Shown: in pieces, positions 35,510 through 44,683 of the stretch | How positions within the stretch are numbered: position 1 is the first letter of the stretch | Layout of the letters: each line of letters starts with the position of its first letter | Source of the DNA: Bacillota bacterium | GTDB lineage: Bacteria; Bacillota; Clostridia; Lachnospirales; Lachnospiraceae | Direction: 5' to 3' | DNA length: 64,000 nt | NCBI GenBank assembly: GCA_023421505.1 | Contig: JAEZTJ010000093.1 | Span: forward strand, 124,001 to 188,000 | Position numbers and translations under genes: made by a program | The notes under the pieces: model-generated | The model's input: only the letters and a program-made list of their open reading frames with translations | Database searches by the model: none | What the model was told of the DNA's origin: nothing

Positions 35510-36962
35510 CTTCTGCAGCTCCCTTCCTTTTTCTTCTCTTTATAGCTTTTGTAGTGATGATAAGTGCAAGTAAAAATACGCCTCCCGTTAAGATATAGGC
35601 AAGATTATCTTTTAAAATATCATCCCGATACCTTTTAAATGCGATAGAATAATACTCTCTGTCCATGCCGAGCTTTAAATACTCCATCGCTTTCTTATTC
35701 TCACCGGCTGCCAGATAGGATTTTCCGATACCCCGGTAAGCAAGCTCAAAATTGGCATCTAGATTAAGTACCTGTTTCCAAAGCTCAACCGCAGAGGCTT
35801 CATCACCGTCATACCGCAGTGATACGGCTTCATTAATTAGATTACCGTACTGAGTAGGCTTGAAGCACAGGATTTCGCCTCTAAAGGAATCGAGAGCTAG
35901 TATCTGCTCGCCCTTTCGCTCAATTGCAGCCGGGCTCTGAAAGGTTCCCTCCTGACTTCCGATACCGCCGAAGATATATAATAGATTGCCTTCATGATCA
36001 TAGGTAAATACACGTCCTCTGATCGTATCAATCACGGAGTAAATCCCGTTATCGCGGTAGATGATATCAGCAATCCTTGAGGGGCCCGCATACTCGCCGC
36101 CATGTGACCAATATAGATCACCGCTTAGCTTTCCGTTACGTTTTTTCTTAATGACGTCCTGGCCCTTTGGATTTAACCTCCTGATAGACTGCGCTCCCTG
36201 TGCATCTACATTGGTTGCATAGACAAAGCCATCCGGTGCAATATCTAGGCCTGTAAATTCTGTCGGAATAAACTGTGCATCTCTTTCTCTCTGTTTTTTC
36301 GTCTTTAACATTCTCCAGAACTTATCATACGCACTTACCGATACCTTGATCGTACCGCAAAAACCAGTAAAATTAGTATTTTCATCAAACGCCATGATTC
36401 CCTGAAACATATTCTTAGCTATTACATATACTCTATCTGCATAATCCACTGCAACCTTAAGCGGTGCAAATTGAAAACCCTCTTCGAGTACTTCTGAGGT
36501 GGGATTTTCAATAATTTTCAGAAGCGTATTATCTTCTTTTAAGGCAACTACCCGGAAATTACCGGTATCTGCAATATATATTTCATTATCCTTTGTCACA
36601 TAGATTCCTGAAGGAGCATTAAAGGTATCGCTTTTTCCTTCCTGATCAAAGCTGTTGATCACAGTTTGCAGCTTCCAATCGTTATCAAGTACCAATATAC
36701 GGTTATTACCGGTATCACAGATATAGCTTCTACCATCCTCAGCTACATATAAATCCTGCGGGGTGACCAAATTGTCAATCCCAAGATCTGCTCCTGAGAT
36801 ATTCCTGTCAGGTATATAGGCTGCCGGCGTAAAATAAATATCATTCCAATAATCATAGTTATAGGTTTGATACGGTAGATTAGTACCAGCAGATACCTCT
36901 GCACTATTCACTAAAACAAGTATGATAATGATAGGGATTAATATTATTTTTTTTATTTTCAT
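35502..36962 (-). CDS. Secreted NHL-repeat/TPR protein with C-terminal membrane anchor
   Basis: A 486-residue exported protein. Residues 1-25 are a signal peptide. Residues about 55-370 form NHL beta-propeller blades (LVTPQDLYVAEDGRSYICDT, APSGIYVTKDNEIYIADTGN, FQSPAAIERKGEQILALDS). A TPR-like helical stretch (YDGDEASAVELWKQVLNL, residues about 385-445) and one membrane helix (about 455-475) with a basic tail follow. The orientation places the propeller outside the cell. NHL propellers bind proteins or glycans; here it could organise the importer complex or hold a glycan ligand, which is inference. It starts 9 nt after permease pair A. Confidence 0.82.
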   Translation of the reverse strand: MKIKKIILIPIIIILVLVNSAEVSAGTNLPYQTYNYDYWNDIYFTPAAYIPDRNISGADLGIDNLVTPQDLYVAEDGRSYICDTGNNRILVLDNDWKLQTVINSFDQEGKSDTFNAPSGIYVTKDNEIYIADTGNFRVVALKEDNTLLKIIENPTSEVLEEGFQFAPLKVAVDYADRVYVIAKNMFQGIMAFDENTNFTGFCGTIKVSVSAYDKFWRMLKTKKQRERDAQFIPTEFTGLDIAPDGFVYATNVDAQGAQSIRRLNPKGQDVIKKKRNGKLSGDLYWSHGGEYAGPSRIADIIYRDNGIYSVIDTIRGRVFTYDHEGNLLYIFGGIGSQEGTFQSPAAIERKGEQILALDSFRGEILCFKPTQYGNLINEAVSLRYDGDEASAVELWKQVLNLDANFELAYRGIGKSYLAAGENKKAMEYLKLGMDREYYSIAFKRYRDDILKDNLAYILTGGVFLLALIITTKAIKRRKRKGAAEDE

Positions 36963-36971
36963 TATTACCTC

Positions 36972-37862
36972 CTATTCCTTCATACCTGATGTAGTCATTG
37001 TTTCAATGATACTGCTTTGACAGATGATAAAGAAGATAATCGGCACTGCTGCGATGATAAAGGTTACTACTGCTGCCGCACCCTGTCTTGCAGGACCGCC
37101 GTTAACAATCTGCTGCAGGGCATATTGTAAAGGCTTTAACTGTTCGTCTCGTAAAAAGGTACTGCCTGTATTTCCCCACACTGTCTGGAACTGTAATACT
37201 GCAAGTGTCAGCCAGGCCGGTTTCACATTCGGCATAATGATTTTCCAAAATACTCTATACTCACTTGCTCCGTCAAGTCTTGCCGATTCAATTAAGGAGT
37301 CAGGAATTTGCTCCATAAACTGCTTCATCAAGTAAAGACCAAGGCCATATGCACAGGCCGGAAGGATTACCGCCAGATAGGTGTTATTAATGCCAAGCTT
37401 TGAGATAATCAGATAATTTGGTATCTGGGTTACCTGATAGGTGAACATAATGGACAAGACAACAATAGCAAATAACAGCTTTTTGCCGGGAAAATTATGC
37501 TTAGCAAGCGGATATGCCGCTAAGGAAGCAATAATAACGTGCCCTACCGTACCGCCACCTGTGATGATGATCGTATTAAATATGTATCTGGAGAACGGCA
37601 CCCAGGAATTTGACATCAAAATCATCAGGTCATAAAAATTATCTATACTGGGATTACGCACAAAAATGGTAGGTGGATAGCGGAATAATTCATCAAGGGG
37701 CTTAAATGCGTTATTGATCACATATACCAAAGGTAATACCATGAATATGGCGCATACCGCCATAAAGAAAAACATGATGGCATTACCGGCCCTTGATCGG
37801 TTTATAACCTTTGCCTTTCTTCTGAACAGACGTCTTCTCGGTATCCTATAATCTCTGGCCAT
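36972..37862 (-). CDS. Carbohydrate ABC permease, MalG type (pair A)
   Basis: A 296-residue, six-helix permease. The EAA loop is ESARLDGASEYRVFWKIIMP. The N-terminus is rich in Arg (RIPRRRLFRRK), consistent with a cytoplasmic start. Only one base separates it from the MalF-type gene upstream. With that subunit it should import the ligand of the large CBM-fused binding protein. Confidence 0.92.
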   Translation of the reverse strand: MARDYRIPRRRLFRRKAKVINRSRAGNAIMFFFMAVCAIFMVLPLVYVINNAFKPLDELFRYPPTIFVRNPSIDNFYDLMILMSNSWVPFSRYIFNTIIITGGGTVGHVIIASLAAYPLAKHNFPGKKLLFAIVVLSIMFTYQVTQIPNYLIISKLGINNTYLAVILPACAYGLGLYLMKQFMEQIPDSLIESARLDGASEYRVFWKIIMPNVKPAWLTLAVLQFQTVWGNTGSTFLRDEQLKPLQYALQQIVNGGPARQGAAAVVTFIIAAVPIIFFIICQSSIIETMTTSGMKE

Positions 37863-37863
37863 A

Positions 37864-38793
37864 TCAGTTACCTACCTTTCGAAGAAGTCTCTGTGTCAGT
37901 TTATTGGAACCTACCATCAACAGGAACAGAAGGCTGGCAATCGCAGACGCATAGCCCATTTCATATCGAATAGAACCGTAGTCCATTAAGTGGGTAACAA
38001 TTGTCGTACCTGCATAATTAATACTTGGATTACCAGCTAGCTGTATAGAGATATCCGCAACGGCAAAGGCCTGCGTAATCTGCATAACCGCACCAAACAT
38101 CAGCTGAGGCTTCATAGAGGGAAGTGTTACATACCATAACTCCTGCCAACGGTTTTTAATACCGTCCACTGCCGCTGCCTCATAAAGAGTCTTGTCAACC
38201 GTCTGAAGTCCAGCGATAAAGGCTAAAAAGCCGGTACCAAGACTTAACCACAGCTGTACGATAATGAGCATGGGCAATACATATTTTTCTGTCTTCATCC
38301 AGATAATTGCGTTATTAATCCAGCCATTATTCATTAAAAAGCCGTTTAAAAAGCCGTAACGGTCACCCTTTAAAATCAGTGTCCATACAACATAAGCATT
38401 TCCTGAGATAGAGGGTGCATAAAACACCAGGGTCAGCAGTGCTCTTAGCTTGCCCTTAAACTCGTTGATAATCCAAGCAAAAAGCAGACACATGATATAA
38501 CTGATCGGACCTGTAATTACCGCAAAGATCAAGGTATTTTTAATTGCTATCTTGAATATATCATCATCAAGAAAAAGTCTGACATAATTATCCCATAATA
38601 TAAATTTGGGCGGCTCCAATACGTTAAAGCTAGTAAAGCTTAGTGTTATAGACGTCAGTACCGGAAGTACCGTGAAGAAGAAGAAAAGAAAAAAGTATGG
38701 AAAAAGCATGATATAAGATGACTTATTTCTTCTTATTCTATAACCTAAGGTCCATTCCTTACTTTTGTTTAAGCTACTCGGCATTTTTTTCAT
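37864..38793 (-). CDS. Carbohydrate ABC permease, MalF type (pair A)
   Basis: A 309-residue permease with six helices; the EAA loop is EAAAVDGIKNRWQELWYVTLP. Its start overlaps the stop of the large binding-protein gene by 4 nt. Forms the pair A heterodimer with the next gene. As for pair B, the ATPase must be supplied from elsewhere in the genome. Confidence 0.92.
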   Translation of the reverse strand: MKKMPSSLNKSKEWTLGYRIRRNKSSYIMLFPYFFLFFFFTVLPVLTSITLSFTSFNVLEPPKFILWDNYVRLFLDDDIFKIAIKNTLIFAVITGPISYIMCLLFAWIINEFKGKLRALLTLVFYAPSISGNAYVVWTLILKGDRYGFLNGFLMNNGWINNAIIWMKTEKYVLPMLIIVQLWLSLGTGFLAFIAGLQTVDKTLYEAAAVDGIKNRWQELWYVTLPSMKPQLMFGAVMQITQAFAVADISIQLAGNPSINYAGTTIVTHLMDYGSIRYEMGYASAIASLLFLLMVGSNKLTQRLLRKVGN

Positions 38794-41747
38794 CTGATTT
38801 CTCCCCCTAATAAATCCTCCGCTGTCGGCAAACCAAACTCCCGTCTCTTAAACGTTATCTCATCATTGATATATCTAACATATTCTGTTAACGCTTCTCT
38901 GGGCTGCATTTTATTCTTATCCTCGGCAACCACTACCTTATAAAATGCATTCTGCACATTACGCCAGGAATAATATCCTCCCGGCACCTGCGGAACACCC
39001 TTCACCCATTTAAACTGCTCCTTTAAGGCTTCAAAATCATCAGAAGGCCAAGGAAGCTTCTCAAAGGCTTCTATATTGGCGGAGGGATAGCGGGCAGCGG
39101 CACCCATTAAGGCTTCCATCTCACGTCCGTATTGTGTCTGTATATCCGAGGATACCCACCATTTCATAAATTTCCAGGCTGCTTCCTGTTCCTTAGACTG
39201 CTTCAGGATAATAGCAGCTGTTCCGGTATTTGAGACACTATAATCAACAGAACCATCTTCCTTTATCGTACCCGGAACCTTCGTAAAGCCCCAAAGTCCC
39301 TTGATATCCGGCGCAGATACCTGCAGCTGGTTATAAAGGGTAAAATCAGCTATGACAATCGGAGATTCACCGGTACGGAAGCGCTGATCAATTGACAATT
39401 CCCTTTCCAGCCTATAATCCGTATAATATTCACAGAATTCTTTAAAAGCAGTAACTGCTTTATCACTGCTCAGTGCTGACTTTGTTGCGTCTTCATTATA
39501 GTATTTACCGCCATTTTGATATAAAAGCATGGAGAATACCTGATCGGTACCTAGAGGTGCAATATTTGTAGTTGGCAGCATACCGATATCCATCTGATTC
39601 TTACTGAGAACAGATAATGCCACCTTCATCTCATCCCAGGTAGTCGGTACTTTAAGTCCCAGCTCATTTAATATATCCTTCCGATAGAACATCATCAGGC
39701 AGGTTTCCGTCTCCGGAAGTGCAAAGGTCTGTCCGTTAAATTCATAGGGAACCATCGCACTTTCTCGAAACTTTGTTTTCACTTCCTTTAGATCCTCAAA
39801 CTCCGTCAAATCAACTACCGCGTCACGCAGCCCATAATTCATCGGTAAATCATTCGCAACCTGCAAAGCAACATCGGGCCCCTGCCCGGATAAGGTAGCC
39901 TGAAGCAGGGTATTTATATCTACCAGCTGTATATTAACATTGACATTCGTATTTGGTGTAAAGCTTTCATCTATCAGAGCTTTCACAACATTTGCCTGAT
40001 CCCGTCCTGTTCCAATCCATACAGTAATTGATTTTGTTTTCTCCCCCTTCTTTGCTACATTACCGATTGTATTGTAATCGATAACAAAGGAGTAATATAG
40101 AGATTTGACGGTATGAACTACCTTATCCCAAAGGGAGTTATGTACCTTGGGGACATCACTGTTCGAGGAGTGGATGTAAATTGTATCAAGGGCTAAGGGC
40201 TGATCCAAAACCTGTGTTATCCAGGAGCCCATCGCACTTAAGTCTATCTTGAAGGCTTCTAACGTTTTTGCAAACCGTTCCACATCTTCGATATAGTTAT
40301 CTAAGTTTCTCACCATCGTCTGTAGGACAGCTTCACGGTTGCTGCCTTTTCCGGCAACTGCCTTAAGACGGGCAATTACGTCTGTTAGCTTGCCCTTAGT
40401 CACAGTGAGCTCATCAGCAAGCCCCGGAATATTCTCCTCCAAATGATAGTCTCGATATTTATCCGGCTGTACCCCTGTTATTCTTATTACTTTACGATAA
40501 GTCGCGTTAATATCCTTTACGATATCCTGAACATCGCTTATGATATCTGAAAAATCACCCAGCACTACTTCCATCCGAAGCGTATGCTTACCGGCTTCAA
40601 GATAGAATTTATAAGCTTCGCCTTCCCTGCTTTGCAGGGTGGTCATATGCCAGTCATTTTTATATTTAAAACCGTAATCATTCATTTCACTAAAGGGTAC
40701 TGCACCATCTATCGTAATTCTTCTTGAAGTATAAATACCTCTTACAAAGTTCTGCCTCGCATGAAGAGTTATATTATAATATCCGGTTTCCTCTACATTA
40801 AAATCCCACTCAAGCCACTGACCGACAATTCTCCAATTACTATTACTACCAATGGTATTATTTCTTAATTCCTTTGCACTATATGGGAATACCGCAGGTG
40901 AGGATTTATCCTGGGATGGATAAAGCATCTGAGAGGATTTTCTATTTGCTTCCTCTGCATTCACCTTATATAGCTTTCCGGAGGTATCCTTAATCCCCGC
41001 TGCATCCTGTGCTGCGATAACTTCTGAATAGTTCTTTACTGCCACTGAATTGCTTAACAGGATTCTACGTAGAAGCATCGGTTCTCTTCTGGAATAGATG
41101 GTAATCGTATGCGTACCGGCTGTTAAATATACAGAAAGTCTGTCTGTCTCATAGCCTTCACTGTCATATAAATAACTTGTAATCCAATCAGGTGCTTCCA
41201 CCTGCTTCGGCTTTAAATCATTGCCCCTGTTATCCTGTTCCCAACTTGTTACTGCATTCCTCCAGATTCTTGAGAACTCAATTAAATCCAGCTGCTTATA
41301 AGGTAAAGCACCGTCAATAAAGAAGCTTCTCTGGATTGATGCACTCTTGCCTTCAACCGGGTAATATAACAGGGAGATATCATAAAACCCTTCTTCTTCA
41401 ATATTAACCTCATATTCAATCAGGCCTTGCTCCTCCGTAAAGACAGAGACACCCTCCATGCCTTCATAATCTATGTATTTTTCAACCTTCATACCCTCGG
41501 TTCGAACATAATCACCAGCTTCTATAGCGTATTCCTTATCCGGTTTCTTCGAGGTATCAAACTGAGCAATATAATCTTCGTAATTTATTTCATCCGTACT
41601 TGTTACACTTAACAGCTTCTTATATTCTTCAAGAGAAGTGTCTGTCTTAGCACTAACCTTAAATCCGCTTACTGTTACACTGCCTAAGCTCAGTACAGTT
41701 ATTAGTACCATAGCAATTAGTCTTCTAAGCCTCCTCATTATTTTCAT
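38790..41747 (-). CDS. Large solute-binding protein fused to N-terminal carbohydrate-binding-like domains
   Basis: A 985-residue exported protein, about twice the normal length of sugar-binding proteins. I start at ATG 41747, which follows a GGGGGG tract; 42 further upstream codons are open but are Cys-rich and unlike a leader. A signal peptide (residues 1 to about 33) lacks a lipobox Cys, so it is not a lipoprotein. Two beta-sandwich, CBM35-like segments (about 60-220, both with a SRRITIDGA/RSFFIDGA motif, and about 285-400) and a helical region precede the solute-binding fold (about 580-970; TVWIGTGRDQ, GPDVALQVAND). First gene of the operon. The fusion suggests capture of long glycan chains at the surface. 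Confidence 0.88.
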   Translation of the reverse strand: MKIMRRLRRLIAMVLITVLSLGSVTVSGFKVSAKTDTSLEEYKKLLSVTSTDEINYEDYIAQFDTSKKPDKEYAIEAGDYVRTEGMKVEKYIDYEGMEGVSVFTEEQGLIEYEVNIEEEGFYDISLLYYPVEGKSASIQRSFFIDGALPYKQLDLIEFSRIWRNAVTSWEQDNRGNDLKPKQVEAPDWITSYLYDSEGYETDRLSVYLTAGTHTITIYSRREPMLLRRILLSNSVAVKNYSEVIAAQDAAGIKDTSGKLYKVNAEEANRKSSQMLYPSQDKSSPAVFPYSAKELRNNTIGSNSNWRIVGQWLEWDFNVEETGYYNITLHARQNFVRGIYTSRRITIDGAVPFSEMNDYGFKYKNDWHMTTLQSREGEAYKFYLEAGKHTLRMEVVLGDFSDIISDVQDIVKDINATYRKVIRITGVQPDKYRDYHLEENIPGLADELTVTKGKLTDVIARLKAVAGKGSNREAVLQTMVRNLDNYIEDVERFAKTLEAFKIDLSAMGSWITQVLDQPLALDTIYIHSSNSDVPKVHNSLWDKVVHTVKSLYYSFVIDYNTIGNVAKKGEKTKSITVWIGTGRDQANVVKALIDESFTPNTNVNVNIQLVDINTLLQATLSGQGPDVALQVANDLPMNYGLRDAVVDLTEFEDLKEVKTKFRESAMVPYEFNGQTFALPETETCLMMFYRKDILNELGLKVPTTWDEMKVALSVLSKNQMDIGMLPTTNIAPLGTDQVFSMLLYQNGGKYYNEDATKSALSSDKAVTAFKEFCEYYTDYRLERELSIDQRFRTGESPIVIADFTLYNQLQVSAPDIKGLWGFTKVPGTIKEDGSVDYSVSNTGTAAIILKQSKEQEAAWKFMKWWVSSDIQTQYGREMEALMGAAARYPSANIEAFEKLPWPSDDFEALKEQFKWVKGVPQVPGGYYSWRNVQNAFYKVVVAEDKNKMQPREALTEYVRYINDEITFKRREFGLPTAEDLLGGEIR

Positions 41748-41772
41748 GCTGTTATCCCCCCTCTTTGTATGG

Positions 41773-41885
41773 TGCATATTAGTGCATCTATTAATGCATT
41801 TTAATACTCTATGTGTGCATTGTAGCACGAATAATTCAAAAAAACAATACTTCATTTTGTGAAATATAAGCATTTAACAATGCAT
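41773..41885 (-). promoter_or_regulatory. Cluster of TGCAT motifs upstream of the double-ABC operon
   Basis: TGCAT occurs at 41773, 41783, 41795, 41816 and 41881, with the first four spaced 10, 12 and 21 bp, close to one or two helical turns. The same word occurs three times upstream of the adjacent LacI gene (43184, 43235, 43312). This suggests a LacI-type operator array for the 42073-43116 regulator. No strong -35/-10 pair is visible. Confidence 0.4.
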
Positions 41886-41970
41886 AAATATATATTTTCT
41901 ATATAATATGCTGATTATGCTTGTTTTTTCCTAGGTGCAGTTATTTTACATTAATTTATCTTAATAGACA

Positions 41971-42008
41971 AAAAAAGAAAGCAGATGGAGGCTTCTGCTT
42001 TCTTTTTT
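41971..42008. terminator. Terminator after the LacI-family gene
   Basis: A perfect 15-bp stem (41971-41985 with 41994-42008) with 8-nt loop and A6/T6 ends, so it can work in both directions. It separates the regulator gene from the operon promoter region. Confidence 0.85.
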
Positions 42009-42072
42009 GCTCACTTATTCAATTTATTAGTACAAACTAATTTGTAGGACATGCATGACTTATTACCGAATA

Positions 42073-43116
42073 TTAATGTGCCTTATTCTTATTAGAAGAT
42101 TGTCTCATTATAACCTCAACATTAATAAAGATTACTTCCTTCGGGAAATTCGGATTTTGTATTCTCCACATTAACTGCTGAACCAGTCTTCTGCCCAGTC
42201 TTTGGTTACCCACACGGACAGTTGTCAAAAACGGTTCCACCTGAGACATACTTTCTACATTATCATAACCGGTTACCGCTACATCCTGAGGTACGGAGAG
42301 TCCTCTTCCTTTTAAACATCTTATAACATCTAACGCGATATCATCATTCGCACATACAATGGCATCGGGGATACCGGAAAAACTATTAATTGCCCTATCC
42401 ACCTCATCTGTCTTATAAAATCTATGAGTGTCATGGTAGTTTGCGATTATCGTGGTATCAATAGGGTAACCTGCACTGGTAAGAGCACTTAAATAACCCT
42501 GATAACGATCATTAATTGATTTACAGTAGGTAACATCACCAATAAAGCCAATTTTCTTTAAGCCCTGGGAGATAAGACTTGTCGTTAACTTCTTAATACT
42601 GTTGCTTCCTTCGCAAATCACAATATCACCGTATTGGGATATGCTGTCTATATCACTTGGTGCATCCAAAAAAACCACCGGTATATTCTGCTTCATAATC
42701 TGGTTAATATATTCTCTGGTAAATACACTTAAAATGATAATACCACTTACCTCTGCCTGAAGATCCAAAGGCATGATTAAGTTCTTCTCATCCTGATCAC
42801 TAATAAAGTTAAACTGCAGCTTGCAGCCATATTTATTTAATTCATCCGAGATACCCATAATAATACTGTTCCAAAATACAGATATCTCCCTCCTTGTCAG
42901 TACAACAATCGTTTTAGTATCATCTATTTTATTACGCAGCTTAAATTCATTCAAAACAACAGGCGACAGCTTGGAATATCCCATCTCGTAAGCCTTTTCT
43001 ATAACTACATATCTGGTTTCATAGGAAACCGTATCACTGTTATTTAGCGCCTTAGCAACTGTATTACGGGACAAGTTGAGTTCCTTTGCGACGTCCTGTA
43101 TTGTTACTTTCTTCAT
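42073..43116 (-). CDS. LacI-family transcriptional regulator (double-ABC operon)
   Basis: A 347-residue regulator. Residues about 4-25 form the LacI helix-turn-helix (TIQDVAKELNLSRNTVAKAL), followed by the hinge and a periplasmic-binding-like effector domain (about 65-340; VVLTRREISVFWNSIIMGI, AIVCANDDIALDVI, VTGYDN). It lies directly upstream of, and on the same strand as, the nine-gene importer operon, separated by a terminator, and is the likely local regulator. The effector would be a sugar or oligosaccharide. Confidence 0.92.
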   Translation of the reverse strand: MKKVTIQDVAKELNLSRNTVAKALNNSDTVSYETRYVVIEKAYEMGYSKLSPVVLNEFKLRNKIDDTKTIVVLTRREISVFWNSIIMGISDELNKYGCKLQFNFISDQDEKNLIMPLDLQAEVSGIIILSVFTREYINQIMKQNIPVVFLDAPSDIDSISQYGDIVICEGSNSIKKLTTSLISQGLKKIGFIGDVTYCKSINDRYQGYLSALTSAGYPIDTTIIANYHDTHRFYKTDEVDRAINSFSGIPDAIVCANDDIALDVIRCLKGRGLSVPQDVAVTGYDNVESMSQVEPFLTTVRVGNQRLGRRLVQQLMWRIQNPNFPKEVIFINVEVIMRQSSNKNKAH

Positions 43117-43402
43117 ATTGAATATCCTCTCTTTCCAATATCACACAGATATAAATCTCAAACCATTATGTCGTTTTTTGTCGTGCATACACATTACATC
43201 CTTCAAAAATATGTAATCATATTGCACCATTTCTTGCATATGGGAAGTGTACTACATTTATTCCATAATATCAAGCACTATTTTATATATAAGCTATAAT
43301 TTGTCAACCTATGCATCATATATAAATTCAACCCATAAAGTGTAATCATTTTACTATCGCTTTACAAGTATAATGCCTACGATAAATATCTGCATAAGAA
43401 AA
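43117..43402. other. AT-rich region upstream of the LacI gene
   Basis: No gene is visible. It carries three TGCAT words (43184, 43235, 43312) matching the motif clustered before the importer operon, which would fit autoregulation. Confidence 0.35.
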
Positions 43403-43464
43403 GGCTGTCTATATAGCTACGGATAACAATTGTCATCCTGTACTAAAATAGTATAGAAACAGCC
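43403..43464 (-). terminator. Long-loop terminator after the manA-epimerase-GH130 operon
   Basis: On the minus strand 43464-43452 pairs with 43415-43403 (GGCTGT and TATA blocks with a small internal bulge) around a 36-nt loop that itself holds an ACAATTGT palindrome. CCTTTTC follows the stem. Confidence 0.6.
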
Positions 43465-43483
43465 CATTCATGAAACTATGAAG

Positions 43484-44662
43484 TTAACTATTTTGTTTTA
43501 TGATTTCAAGATTCTTACGTATCAAGCTGCAGCGTTCCCTGACACAATCTACAGAGCGCAGGGGATCAACAGGGGTATGAAAGGTATAGTCAATCAAACG
43601 ATCCAGAGTAGTTGAAGCCACATGCAGTCTTGTATCTGAGGAAGCATAATAGATATATACTTCTCCATTCTCTTTTACGATTGCACCATTGGTAAAAACA
43701 ACATTCGATACATCCCCTACTCTCTCACTGCCAAGCGGAGCGATATAAAAACCAGAAGGCTCAGCTATAATCTTTGTGGGATCCTTTAAGTCTGTTGCAA
43801 ATACATAGATGACATAACGAAGTCCGGCTGCCGTATTTCTTACACCATGAGCGATATGAAGAAAGCCCCTCTCCGTCTTAATCGGTACTGCACCTGCCCC
43901 GTTCTTTGCTTCGGTTATGGTATGATACTTTCTTTTACTTGTAATAATTTCTTCATCTATCATAGCATTTGTAATGTCATTGCAGAAGCCAACACCGATT
44001 CCACCACCGGAGCCGGTTTCGATAAAGCCATCCATCGGTCTTGTATAAAACATATACTTTCCGTTAACAAATTCCGGATGCAGTACTACATTTCTCTGCT
44101 GCGGGGAATTTAAAGTAGTCAGATTCTTAAGTCTCTCCCAGTTCTTTAGATCCTTTGTTCTTACAATACCTGCCTGTGCTACAGCAGCCGATAAGTCAGA
44201 GGAAGAGTTATCCTTACTTTCCGAACAGAATACACCATAGATATAACCGTCCTCGTGTTTTGTTAATCGCATATCGTATACATTTGTTTCCTCTTTATCC
44301 GTATCCGGCAGCTCTACCGGATAATCCCAGAACTGAAAGCCATCTACCGGGCTGTCGCTTTCTGCTACAGCAAAGAAGGATTTTCTGTCATTTCCTTCTA
44401 CTCTTGCTACGAGATAATACTTACCGTTTAACTCAATTGCTCCTGAATTAAAGACAGCATTTACTCCCAGCCGTTCCATAAAATAGGGATTCGTCTTTTC
44501 GTCCAGATCATATTTCCAGAACAGAGGAATGTGCTCCCTAGTCAGCACAGGATTTACATAACGATCATACCAACCGTTATAAACACTACTCTTCTCATTT
44601 TTTTTATTGATTAATTTCTGATACTTATCTAATTCTATATAATAATTTGGATGCATCTTCAA
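43484..44662 (-). CDS. 4-O-beta-D-mannosyl-D-glucose phosphorylase (GH130_1)
   Basis: A 392-residue cytoplasmic beta-propeller enzyme that converts mannosyl-1,4-glucose plus phosphate to mannose-1-phosphate and glucose. It closely resembles characterised Bacteroides and Ruminococcus enzymes in length and motifs: PLFWKYDLDEKTNPYFMERLG, RVEGNDRKSFFAVAES, the catalytic Asp in TNVYDMRLTKHED, TRPMDGFIETGSGGGIG, and GVRNTAAGLRYVIY with YYASSDTRLHVA at the end. It is 21 bp downstream of cellobiose 2-epimerase, exactly the enzyme that makes its substrate from mannobiose. Confidence 0.94.
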   Translation of the reverse strand: MKMHPNYYIELDKYQKLINKKNEKSSVYNGWYDRYVNPVLTREHIPLFWKYDLDEKTNPYFMERLGVNAVFNSGAIELNGKYYLVARVEGNDRKSFFAVAESDSPVDGFQFWDYPVELPDTDKEETNVYDMRLTKHEDGYIYGVFCSESKDNSSSDLSAAVAQAGIVRTKDLKNWERLKNLTTLNSPQQRNVVLHPEFVNGKYMFYTRPMDGFIETGSGGGIGVGFCNDITNAMIDEEIITSKRKYHTITEAKNGAGAVPIKTERGFLHIAHGVRNTAAGLRYVIYVFATDLKDPTKIIAEPSGFYIAPLGSERVGDVSNVVFTNGAIVKENGEVYIYYASSDTRLHVASTTLDRLIDYTFHTPVDPLRSVDCVRERCSLIRKNLEIIKQNS

Positions 44663-44683
44663 CTCTCCTTTTCGGTTATGGGA

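Noticed and set aside
41748..41873. N-terminal 42-codon extension of the large solute-binding protein
   Set aside because: Contains several Cys and His and no signal-like features, lies over the TGCAT cluster, and the downstream ATG has a strong G-rich ribosome site followed by a real signal peptide.
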